Shown here: one piece after another, positions 8,430-15,246 of the stretch
Layout of the letters: each line of letters begins with the position of its first letter
Numbering within the stretch: position 1 is the first letter of the stretch
Assembly: GCF_008364625.2 (NCBI RefSeq)
Contig: NZ_CP126604.1
Coordinates: 2,170,001-2,234,000 of the forward strand
From: Enterobacter dykesii
GTDB taxonomy: Bacteria > Pseudomonadota > Gammaproteobacteria > Enterobacterales > Enterobacteriaceae
Length of the DNA: 64,000 bases
Direction: 5' to 3'
Position numbers and translations under genes: made by a program
Notes under the pieces: model-generated
Told to the model about the DNA's origin: nothing
What the model saw: the letters and a program-made list of their open reading frames with translations, nothing else
Databases searched by the model: none

Positions 8430-9440
8430 TCAGTGATAGCCTTCAGTATCCGACACTTTGCCGCGGAAGACGTAGTAGCTCCAGGCGGTGTACACCAGGA
8501 TCACCGGAATAATCAGCAACGTGCCTACCAGCATAAACAGCTGGCTGGCGGGTGGGGCCGCGGCTTCCCACAGGGTGATGCGCGGCGGAATAATGTTTGG
8601 CCAGAGGCTGATACCCAGGCCGCTAAACCCGAGGAAGATCAGCCCCAGCGTCAGCAGGAAGGGGCGCGCGTGGCTGGCCGGGTTGCGGGTCAGGCGCCAG
8701 ATCAGCACGCTGAACAGCCCGACCAGCAGCGGAACCGGCAGGAACCAGAAGAAGTTGGGCAGGGTAAACCAGCGCTCGGCCACGTACTGCCAGCCGAGCG
8801 GCGTCCAGATGCTCACCACAGCGATGACGACCATCAGTGCCAGCAGCACGTGGCGGGTCAGCTCGCGCATGCGGGCCTGCAGCGCGCCTTCGCTTTTCAT
8901 GATGAGCCAGGTGGTGCCCAGCAGCGTGTAGGCGACGACCAGACCGATGCCGCAGAAGAGGTTGAAGGGGGTGAGCCAGTCTAGCGCAGAGCCGACAAAA
9001 CGTCGGCCTTCGACGTCAAAGCCGTTGATCACGGCCCCTACCACCACGCCCTGGCTAAAGGTGGCAAGCAGGGAGCCGCCGGCAAAGGAGTAGTCCCAGA
9101 ACTTGCGGTGCGAGGGCGTGGCTTTGAAGCGGAACTCAAAGGCGACGCCGCGAAAGATGAGGCCGATCAGCATCGCGGTGAGGGGTATCGTCAGCGCATC
9201 AATAATCACCGCATAGGCCAGCGGAAACGCGCCGAACAGGCCCGCGCCACCGAGCACCAGCCAGGTCTCGTTGCCGTCCCAGACCGGCGCCACGCTGTTG
9301 ACCATCACGTCGCGCTCTTTCGCGTCGCCCACGAAGTTAAACAGCAGGCCAATCCCCAGATCGAAGCCGTCCATAATGATGTACATCAGCGTGGCAAACA
9401 CGATGATGGCAAACCAAATCACTGAGATATCGACGCCCAT
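8430..9440 (-). CDS. Cytochrome bd-type (CIO) ubiquinol oxidase subunit II
   Basis: 336 residues with eight to nine hydrophobic helices. The family N-terminus is present (IVFATLMYIIMDGFDLGIG), as is the conserved NSVAPVWDGNETWLVLGG segment. It pairs with the subunit I gene: TGATG overlap at 9440, so the stop of subunit I and this start share a base. E. coli CydB is longer (about 379 residues); a 336-residue subunit II is typical of the cyanide-insensitive oxidase (CioB) type. Function: quinol oxidation and oxygen reduction to water without proton pumping, in the inner membrane. No CydX-like small gene is seen downstream; the GH13 gene follows instead. Confidence 0.92.
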   Translation of the reverse strand: MGVDISVIWFAIIVFATLMYIIMDGFDLGIGLLFNFVGDAKERDVMVNSVAPVWDGNETWLVLGGAGLFGAFPLAYAVIIDALTIPLTAMLIGLIFRGVAFEFRFKATPSHRKFWDYSFAGGSLLATFSQGVVVGAVINGFDVEGRRFVGSALDWLTPFNLFCGIGLVVAYTLLGTTWLIMKSEGALQARMRELTRHVLLALMVVIAVVSIWTPLGWQYVAERWFTLPNFFWFLPVPLLVGLFSVLIWRLTRNPASHARPFLLTLGLIFLGFSGLGISLWPNIIPPRITLWEAAAPPASQLFMLVGTLLIIPVILVYTAWSYYVFRGKVSDTEGYH

Positions 9441-10843
9441 CAGATTCTCTCCTCTTCCGGAACAGACTCCGCGGCAGACAGCGGACGAGCGGGCGTGCCC
9501 GAGGTGTTTGACGTCAGCGTATCGACGGGCTGCGGACCTTTCTTAATCAGCCGGATAAGATAAACATAGCCCACGCCAAACACGGATGAGTAGACAACGA
9601 AGAACGCCAGCAGGCTGATGCTCATCTGCAGGGTGCTGTGCAGCGATACCGCGTCGATGGTGCGCAGATAGCCGTAGACCACCCACGGCTGACGGCCCAC
9701 CTCGGTGGTCACCCAGCCGGCGAGCAGCGCCAGCAGCCCGGCAGGCCCCATGCAGAGGGCAAACCAATGGAACGGACGCGAGTAGTAAAGTCGATGACGA
9801 TAGCGCAGCCAGACGCTAATCAGCCCGAGGGTAATCATCAGCAGCCCCATCCCGACCATGACGCGGAACGACCAGAAAACGATGGTCGAGTTTGGCCGAT
9901 CTTCTTTCGGAAAATCCTTCAGCGCCGGGACCTGCTTATCCAGACTGTGGGTCAGGATAAGGCTGCCGAGCGCGGGGATCTCCAGACCGTATTTGGTGCG
10001 CTCTTCGTCCATATCCGGCAGGCCAAACAGCAGCAGCGGAGTGGCCTCGCCCGGCGGATTTTCCCAGTGCCCCTCAATGGCGGCAATTTTGGCCGGCTGA
10101 TGCTCAAGCGTGTTCAGGCCGTGCATATCGCCCACGACCGCCTGGATAGGGGCGACCAGCAGCGCCATCCACATCGCCATGGAAAACATGGTGCGGACGG
10201 CGGGGGTATCGTTACCGCGCAGCAGGTGCCATGCGCCCGACGCGCCGACAAACAGCGCGCTGCTCAGAAACGCGGCGATAGCCATGTGAATAAGGCGGTA
10301 AGGGAAGGAGGGATTAAAGACGATCGCCAGCCAGTCCTGCGGGATAACCTGTCCGTTCTCAATAGTGAAGCCCTGCGGCGTATGCATCCAGCTGTTGGAG
10401 GCGAGGATCCAGAAGGTCGACATCAGCGTGCCGAGCGCCACCATGCAGGTTGAAAAGAAGTGCAGGCCCGGGCCGACCTTATTCCAGCCGAACATCATGA
10501 CGCCAAGGAAACCGGCCTCGAGGAAGAAGGCGGTTAACACTTCATAGGTCAGAAGGGGGCCGGTAATACTGCCCGCGAACTGTGAGAATCCGCTCCAGTT
10601 GGTGCCAAACTGGTACGCCATGACCAGGCCGGAAACGACGCCCATCCCGAAGTTAACGGCAAATATCTTGAGCCAGAAATGGTACAACGATCGCCAGACG
10701 TCGTTTTTGGTGCGCAGCCACATGCCCTCCAGCACCACCAGATAGCTGGCGAGGCCGATGGTGATCGCAGGAAAAAGGATATGAAACGAGACGGTAAAAG
10801 CGAACTGAATTCTGGCCAGATGGAACGCGTCGAGTTCGAACAT
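9440..10843 (-). CDS. Cytochrome bd-type (CIO) ubiquinol oxidase subunit I
   Basis: 467 residues against about 522 for E. coli CydA. The difference lies in the Q-loop, which here is short and lacks the C-terminal insertion, marking the S-type cyanide-insensitive (CioA-like) subfamily. His21 in the SFHILFPAITIG segment corresponds to the haem ligand His19 of CydA, and a second ligand histidine appears in PYRLIHMAIAAF. The GRQPWVVYGYLRT motif near residue 390 is typical of the family. A 68-base gap with a strong hairpin separates it from katN. Placement in a peroxide-stress gene series suggests it is an alternative oxidase used under stress or in stationary phase rather than the housekeeping CydAB. 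Confidence 0.92.
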   Translation of the reverse strand: MFELDAFHLARIQFAFTVSFHILFPAITIGLASYLVVLEGMWLRTKNDVWRSLYHFWLKIFAVNFGMGVVSGLVMAYQFGTNWSGFSQFAGSITGPLLTYEVLTAFFLEAGFLGVMMFGWNKVGPGLHFFSTCMVALGTLMSTFWILASNSWMHTPQGFTIENGQVIPQDWLAIVFNPSFPYRLIHMAIAAFLSSALFVGASGAWHLLRGNDTPAVRTMFSMAMWMALLVAPIQAVVGDMHGLNTLEHQPAKIAAIEGHWENPPGEATPLLLFGLPDMDEERTKYGLEIPALGSLILTHSLDKQVPALKDFPKEDRPNSTIVFWSFRVMVGMGLLMITLGLISVWLRYRHRLYYSRPFHWFALCMGPAGLLALLAGWVTTEVGRQPWVVYGYLRTIDAVSLHSTLQMSISLLAFFVVYSSVFGVGYVYLIRLIKKGPQPVDTLTSNTSGTPARPLSAAESVPEEERI

Positions 10844-10876
10844 GGTCCGTACCTCTGAAACGATGGGGCACGAGAA

Positions 10877-10905
10877 TTGCCGGGCAGTTTATGGCTGCCC
10901 GGCAA
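10877..10905 (-). terminator. Perfect 11-bp inverted repeat between katN and the oxidase genes
   Basis: Arms TTGCCGGGCAG (10877-10887) and CTGCCCGGCAA (10895-10905) with a 7-base loop. On the minus strand the stem is followed by only a weak T tract (AATTCT), so it may be a leaky terminator or an mRNA-stabilising hairpin that lowers oxidase expression relative to katN. Confidence 0.6.
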
Positions 10906-10911
10906 AACCGA

Positions 10912-11784
10912 TTACGGTTTAGTCTTACCGGCACCCAGCTCGGCACCGGTCAGCGGGTCAGAATGTGGATCGGACTTCGTGCGGGCAGACATCGCCTTGA
11001 CCAGGGTTGCCTGTTCGGTCGTGAGCGTGACGCTTGCGCTGCCATCGCCGCCGTCAACCGCAGGCTGGGGGGACTCAACGTAATCGAAATGTTTATCGCT
11101 GTTCCAGCTTCCGCGAACCTCTCCACCTTCAGACATATTGTAGTACTTGTTGGTGAATTCCTCGATTGGCGGCAGTTTTCCCGGTGGGAAATTATTACGG
11201 ATCGACTGCAGCGCCTTCTCAAAGGAGAGCTGATGCGCCGCCTCGCGCGTCATCAGAAACGCCAGCGCATCTTTTACGCCGGGATCGTCGGTCACGTTGA
11301 TCAGCCGTTCATAGATGATTTTCGCTCGTGCCTCAGCTGCCACGTTTGAGCGCAGGTCCGCCGTAGGCTCGCCGATGGTATCGACGTAGGCTGCCGTCCA
11401 GGGCACGCCCGCCGAGTTAGTGAGCGGGGTGCCGCCACCGTAGAGCAGGGAGGTGATGTGGCTGTCATTGCCGTTTTCGGTCATGGACCGATACAGCTCA
11501 GCCTCGTTTTCCACCCCTTCCGCCAGCGCGCCTTTGGCGCCTTTATTCAGCATGCCGACCAGAGTACCGATGATTTCGAGGTGGCTTAGCTCCTCGGTCG
11601 CGATATCCATCAGCATATCTTTACGGCCCGGATCGTCATCGCTTAATCCTTGCGTAAAGTAGCGGCAGGCGGCAGCAAGTTCGCCCTGTGGCCCACCGAA
11701 CTGTTCCAGTAAAAGATTGGCGAGGCCTGGGTTCGGTTCGGCAACGCGAACCGTGTATTGCAGCTGTTTGACGTGTCGGAACAT
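10912..11784 (-). CDS. katN: Manganese-containing catalase KatN
   Basis: 290 residues, a ferritin-like four-helix bundle of the non-haem catalase family. Candidate dimanganese ligands are visible: Glu35 (GPQGELAA), Glu65 and His68 (ATEELSHLE), a Glu in NVAAEARAKIIYE, and a His in TREAAHQLSFEKAL. It decomposes hydrogen peroxide to water and oxygen in the cytoplasm. In Salmonella katN is the last gene of the RpoS-dependent yciGFE-katN operon; here it follows yciE by 15 bases in the same order. E. coli K-12 lacks it. A GGGAGA ribosome site precedes the ATG. Confidence 0.95.
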   Translation of the reverse strand: MFRHVKQLQYTVRVAEPNPGLANLLLEQFGGPQGELAAACRYFTQGLSDDDPGRKDMLMDIATEELSHLEIIGTLVGMLNKGAKGALAEGVENEAELYRSMTENGNDSHITSLLYGGGTPLTNSAGVPWTAAYVDTIGEPTADLRSNVAAEARAKIIYERLINVTDDPGVKDALAFLMTREAAHQLSFEKALQSIRNNFPPGKLPPIEEFTNKYYNMSEGGEVRGSWNSDKHFDYVESPQPAVDGGDGSASVTLTTEQATLVKAMSARTKSDPHSDPLTGAELGAGKTKP

Positions 11785-11799
11785 GGCGATTCTCCCGGG

Positions 11800-12309
11800 T
11801 TATTTTTTCGCTTCGACGCCCGATGCGTCAGAACGCAGCAGGAACTGTTCCGTGGTCTGCGGAATATGACGAATCAGCCAGTCGGCCATTTCGCGTTCCT
11901 CAGCCAGAATCGTCTCAATCGCAGGTATCGAGGCGGTGTCGCCCGCTTTTTTGGCCGCCGCCAGCAGGGAGGTATAACAGGCTATTTCAAACTGTTCGAA
12001 AACATAACCGCTGATCGAGCCCTTCACGATCTCATCAGACGGGAACATGCCGCCGATGGACTGCCCGAGCGCCGCCATTTTGCTCATCGAATCTTTTAAA
12101 ACCGAACGAGAAATATCATTACGGTCGAGGATTTCTTCCAGCAATGTAATTTGCCGTTTTGTCTCATTAATATGCTGCTCAATTCTGGCGCGAACATCAG
12201 GATAATTATCGATACGGCTGGCCATGGATTCCAGCATAGATTCGGCTTGCTTTTCCATCGCATGGGCATCGCGTAGCCAGTCATGGTAGTGTTCTACGTG
12301 ATTCATCAT
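11800..12309 (-). CDS. yciE: YciE, ferritin-like DUF892 stress protein
   Basis: 169 residues from the first of two adjacent ATG codons at 12309 (12306 is equally possible; GAGG lies just upstream). The frame continues upstream to 12399, but that extension is not part of the family. Nearly the whole sequence matches E. coli YciE as recalled, including HYHDWLRDAHAMEKQAESML and YVFEQFEIACYTSLLAAAKK. DUF892 proteins are four-helix bundles related to ferritin and rubrerythrin; a metal-binding or oxygen-stress role is inferred and the reaction is unknown. Second-last gene of the yciGFE-katN series. Confidence 0.95.
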   Translation of the reverse strand: MMNHVEHYHDWLRDAHAMEKQAESMLESMASRIDNYPDVRARIEQHINETKRQITLLEEILDRNDISRSVLKDSMSKMAALGQSIGGMFPSDEIVKGSISGYVFEQFEIACYTSLLAAAKKAGDTASIPAIETILAEEREMADWLIRHIPQTTEQFLLRSDASGVEAKK

Positions 12310-12331
12310 TGTATCCTCATTAGGGGTTCGC

Positions 12332-12535
12332 TTATTTGGTCTCACTTTCAGCAGCCTGATCGGCACGCGCGGCACTGTAGCCAGATAAATGGCCGACAAT
12401 ATTGGCGTAAATACTGATGATAATGACCCATAGCACGCTATTCTTCCACCATATTACAGAGGGGATAGCGAGAATGAACCATATTATGGCTGCCGCTAAA
12501 TGGCACCGTTTAATAGTCCTGGGACTGATGCTCAT
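12332..12535 (-). CDS. Small membrane protein inserted between yciF and yciE
   Basis: 67 residues: a basic N-terminus, two closely spaced hydrophobic segments (AAAIIWFILAIPSVIWW and VLWVIIISIYANIVGHLSGY), and an acidic tail (ARADQAAESETK). It fits neatly between yciF (21-base gap) and yciE (22-base gap) on the same strand, so it is probably co-transcribed. E. coli has no gene here. The IYANIVGHLSGYSAARAD tail resembles small membrane proteins of unknown function that I have seen in other bacteria. The ribosome site (GGTTAAATAAA before ATG) is weak. Likely real, function unknown. Confidence 0.7.
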   Translation of the reverse strand: MSISPRTIKRCHLAAAIIWFILAIPSVIWWKNSVLWVIIISIYANIVGHLSGYSAARADQAAESETK

Positions 12536-12556
12536 TTTATTTAACCTTTTATTGCG

Positions 12557-13051
12557 TCATTTCTGCGCTTTTTGGTTAATATTTCCTACGGCCAGATCGG
12601 TGAGTTTAAGGTCGGTCTCTTTTTCTTCTTCCAGCGTTTCGGCAAGAAGCTTAACGGCTTTTTTATAGCCCAGTTGTTCTGCTAATGTGGCAAGGGTACC
12701 GTAGCTGGCAATTTCGTAATGTTCGACTTTTTGCGCGGCGGCAATAAGTGCGGCATCACGTACTTCATTTTTTTCCGTGCTTTCGATGACTTCGTTGGCT
12801 TCTTCAATTAAGCCTTCCATCGCCACGCATTTCATGCGCTTAAGCTTGATACCGTCTTCCTGCTCGACGATTTGGTCGATACGTTCGATCTGACCCTGCG
12901 TCTCTTCCAGGTGCGCGGTAAAAGCGGCGCTCAGCTTCTCGCTGGACGCGGCGCGGGCAAGCTTGCTTAACGCTCGGGTAAGCTGCTTTTCTGCGCTGTA
13001 GGTATCCGACAGAAGATGAATAAAGACATCCTCGACGCTTTTCATATTCAT
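12557..13051 (-). CDS. yciF: YciF, ferritin-like DUF892 stress protein
   Basis: 164 residues, closely matching E. coli YciF (166). Recognisable segments are EDVFIHLLSDTYSAEKQLTR, RMKCVAMEGLIEEANEVI and EHYEIASYGTLATLAEQLGY. The E. coli structure is a dimeric four-helix bundle with a possible dimetal site; the His and Glu residues of EHYEIA and ETLEEEKETD fit that. A role in stress protection is inferred from the RpoS-controlled operon. It is paralogous to YciE next door. Confidence 0.95.
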   Translation of the reverse strand: MNMKSVEDVFIHLLSDTYSAEKQLTRALSKLARAASSEKLSAAFTAHLEETQGQIERIDQIVEQEDGIKLKRMKCVAMEGLIEEANEVIESTEKNEVRDAALIAAAQKVEHYEIASYGTLATLAEQLGYKKAVKLLAETLEEEKETDLKLTDLAVGNINQKAQK

Positions 13052-13145
13052 AATAATTACGCTCCGGTAAAATAAAGAAAGGGTACTGCGAGCTTTTCAG
13101 CCCGCAGCATGCTCTCTGGTATTATTAAAAGAGTATTAAATAAGA

Positions 13146-13331
13146 TCAGGAGTTATCAGATTTACGGCCTCCGCCGTGACTGTTCTGTCCCCCTTTCTTA
13201 CCCGCTTCAGATGCGCGTTGCGGATCGTTTTTAAAGTTCCCACCGCTATGCTGGCCACCTTTACGTCCAGCTTCTGATGCTTTTTCACGGTCTTCAGCGA
13301 AATTACCGGAACCACCACGATGCTCTGCCAT
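13146..13331 (-). CDS. yciG: YciG, KGG-repeat stress protein
   Basis: 61 residues from the ATG at 13331, which has an AGAGG ribosome site 7 bases upstream; the in-frame ATG at 13349 lacks one. The protein is a low-complexity, Gly- and charge-rich chain of KGG motifs (ASEAGRKGGQHSGGNF, then a second ASEAGKKGGQNS repeat), as in E. coli YciG and the ConA/GsiB-like stress proteins. Such proteins are thought to be intrinsically disordered and linked to desiccation or stationary-phase stress; in E. coli YciG affects motility. First gene of the yciGFE-katN operon. Confidence 0.93.
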   Translation of the reverse strand: MAEHRGGSGNFAEDREKASEAGRKGGQHSGGNFKNDPQRASEAGKKGGQNSHGGGRKSDNS

Positions 13332-13368
13332 ATTAAACCTCTTAGTCATATATTGGTTATGTCAGTAC

Positions 13369-13405
13369 GATACGAAAAATATTCCGTATCACTCGTCGTT
13401 CGAGT
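13369..13405 (-). promoter_or_regulatory. Two tandem hairpins in the predicted yciG leader
   Basis: Inverted repeats GATACG...CGTATC (13369-13374 and 13385-13390, 10-base AT loop) and ACTCG...CGAGT (13391-13395 and 13401-13405, 5-base loop) lie side by side between the predicted promoter and yciG. They could shape the leader RNA or bind a regulator. Confidence 0.4.
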
Positions 13406-13409
13406 AATA

Positions 13410-13437
13410 ACTCTAGTCGGTGTTCGGCATCCGTCAA
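13410..13437 (-). promoter_or_regulatory. Candidate yciG operon promoter (sigma-70/sigma-S type)
   Basis: On the minus strand, TTGACG (13437-13432), a 16-base spacer, then TAGAGT (13415-13410) preceded by C at the -13 position, as sigma-S promoters prefer (CTAGAGT against CTATACT). RpoS control of yciGFE-katN is established in Salmonella and E. coli; the exact promoter here is inferred from sequence. Confidence 0.45.
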
Positions 13438-13859
13438 ATGCGTTTTGCTATTTGCGGTTGCGTTATTTTTAAATATTTGTAAATTTGCGCTTCGCTTAAA
13501 ATGGAAATATGGATAGACAGGAAGGACTTGTAAACAACTATTCAGATTAATCCTAACTTCAGGCTAAAAATTTGAAAGGTGAGGATAAAAATAATGGCGT
13601 ACTCGAATTGGTTAATTTGCATTCAGGAGAGAACCAAAAAATACTCCTTTATAGCTAGAAAGCGGAACCCTAAATAATTATAAGGAAAATCCTGGATAAA
13701 AGCGTTGAGCATAAAGGGCGGTTCCGTTCGGCGCTGTTCAGGGACCCGTAGCGCACGGTTTGACCACTGTCGTCTTAAGATCACAAATCAGAAATCTTTC
13801 CCCCCGGAAGGAACGGGTTTCTCTACACTCCAGGTAATATTCACTGGAGGCATGACATC
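13438..13859. other. AT-rich intergenic region between yciG and ydcJ
   Basis: About 420 bases, clearly richer in A and T than the flanking genes. It holds the upstream side of the yciG promoter, one possible 27-codon ORF (13594-13677) and the ydcJ leader. E. coli has the LysR gene ydcI beside ydcJ; no trace of it is seen here, which fits a junction between the stress island and the ydc block. Confidence 0.6.
13594..13677 (+). CDS. Possible 27-residue small protein
   Basis: ATG at 13594 with a GGTGAGGA element about 9 bases upstream, then 27 codons (MAYSNWLICIQERTKKYSFI and a basic end) and TAA. It is very basic and unlike anything I recognise. The good ribosome site is the only positive evidence, and chance occurrence in AT-rich DNA is quite possible. 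Confidence 0.25.
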   Translation: MAYSNWLICIQERTKKYSFIARKRNPK

Positions 13860-15203
13860 ATGGCGAACACCATCACGGCTGATGACATTCGGGAACACTT
13901 TTCGCAGGCTATGTCGGCGATGTACCAGCAGGAAGTTCCGCAGTACGGCACCTTGCTCGAACTGGTTGCGGACGTAAACCTGGCGGTTCTGGAAAATAAT
14001 CCACTATTACATGAACAACTGGCTAACGCCGATGAGCTTGCGCGCCTGAACGTGGAGCGTCACGGGGCGATCCGCGTCGGCACGGCACAGGAACTTTCAA
14101 CCCTGCGCCGTATGTTTGCCATTATGGGCATGTACCCGGTCAGCTATTACGATCTCTCTCAGGCGGGGGTGCCCGTCCACTCAACGGCGTTTCGTCCGAT
14201 AGAAGACGCAGCGCTGTGCCGGAATCCGTTTCGTATCTTTACCTCGCTGCTGCGTCTTGAGCTGATTGAAAACGTCGCGCTGCGCGAACGTGCCGCGGAG
14301 ATTCTCTCTCACCGGAACATCTTCACCCCCCGCTGTCTGGAACTGCTCGACCTCCACGAGTCGGAAGGGCACTTTACTGATGCACAGGCCCACGAGTTTG
14401 TGCAGGAAGCGGTGGAAACCTTCCGCTGGCACCGCCATGCGACGGTCGATCGGGAGACCTATCTGGCTCTGAGCAACGAGCATCGCCTGATTGCCGACGT
14501 GGTCTGCTTCCCGGGCTGCCATATTAACCACCTCACGCCGCGCACGCTGGATATTGACCGGGTGCAGGAGCTGATGCCGAAGTACGGTATTGAGCCAAAA
14601 ATACTGATTGAAGGCCCGCCGCGTCGCGAGGTGCCCGTATTACTGCGTCAAACCAGCTTCAAGGCGCTGGAAGAGCCGGTGCTGTTTGCCGGGGAACATA
14701 AAGGAACCCACACCGCGCGCTTCGGTGAGATTGAGCAGCGCGGCGTGGCGCTGACGCAAAAAGGCCGGGAACTGTACGATAGCCTCCTCGCCCAGGCCGG
14801 TACCGGCAAAGATAACCTGACGCATCAGCTGCATCTGCGGGAGATCTTTAGCGCCTTCCCGGACAGCGAAATGCTCATGCGCCGTCAGGAGCTGGCTTAT
14901 TTCCGCTACCGCCTGACGCCAGCCGGGGAAGCGCATCGGCATGCGTTTCGTCCGGGCGACGATCCTCAGCCGCTGATCGAGCGCGGATGGGTGGTTGCCC
15001 AGCCGATCACCTACGAAGATTTTCTCCCGGTCAGCGCTGCGGGGATTTTCCAGTCCAATCTCGGGAACGAAACCCAGGCCCGCAGCCACGGTAACGCCAG
15101 CCGCGATGCGTTTGAAGACGCGCTGGGCTGCCCGGTGTATGACGAGTTTACGCTCTACCAGGAGGCTGAAACGCGCAGCAAACAGCGTTGCGGTTTGCTC
15201 TGA
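13860..15203 (+). CDS. ydcJ: YdcJ, DUF1338 2-oxoadipate dioxygenase/decarboxylase (HglS-like)
   Basis: 447 residues, the same length as E. coli YdcJ and near-identical over long stretches as recalled. DUF1338 proteins such as Pseudomonas HglS are Fe(II)-dependent enzymes of the vicinal-oxygen-chelate fold that convert 2-oxoadipate to D-2-hydroxyglutarate in lysine breakdown. Candidate metal ligands are His68 (VERHGAIRVGT), a His in CFPGCHINHLTPRTLDID, and a Glu in ARFGEIEQRGVALT. A CTGGAGG ribosome site precedes the ATG. The physiological substrate in enterobacteria is not settled. In E. coli opgD follows directly; here an esterase and a LysR group intervene. Confidence 0.93.
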   Translation: MANTITADDIREHFSQAMSAMYQQEVPQYGTLLELVADVNLAVLENNPLLHEQLANADELARLNVERHGAIRVGTAQELSTLRRMFAIMGMYPVSYYDLSQAGVPVHSTAFRPIEDAALCRNPFRIFTSLLRLELIENVALRERAAEILSHRNIFTPRCLELLDLHESEGHFTDAQAHEFVQEAVETFRWHRHATVDRETYLALSNEHRLIADVVCFPGCHINHLTPRTLDIDRVQELMPKYGIEPKILIEGPPRREVPVLLRQTSFKALEEPVLFAGEHKGTHTARFGEIEQRGVALTQKGRELYDSLLAQAGTGKDNLTHQLHLREIFSAFPDSEMLMRRQELAYFRYRLTPAGEAHRHAFRPGDDPQPLIERGWVVAQPITYEDFLPVSAAGIFQSNLGNETQARSHGNASRDAFEDALGCPVYDEFTLYQEAETRSKQRCGLL

Positions 15204-15246
15204 AATCGTTACTCTGCTGGGGTGTGATGGAAAAATTAAGGTCGTT

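Noticed and set aside
9638-10453. 271-codon plus-strand ORF opposite oxidase subunit I
   Set aside because: The minus strand carries intact haem-ligand motifs; the plus-strand product is Arg/Gln-rich noise.
14995-15246. N-terminal extension of the carboxylesterase
   Set aside because: It lies in ydcJ in another frame; the ATG at 15247 has its own ribosome site and begins the esterase domain.
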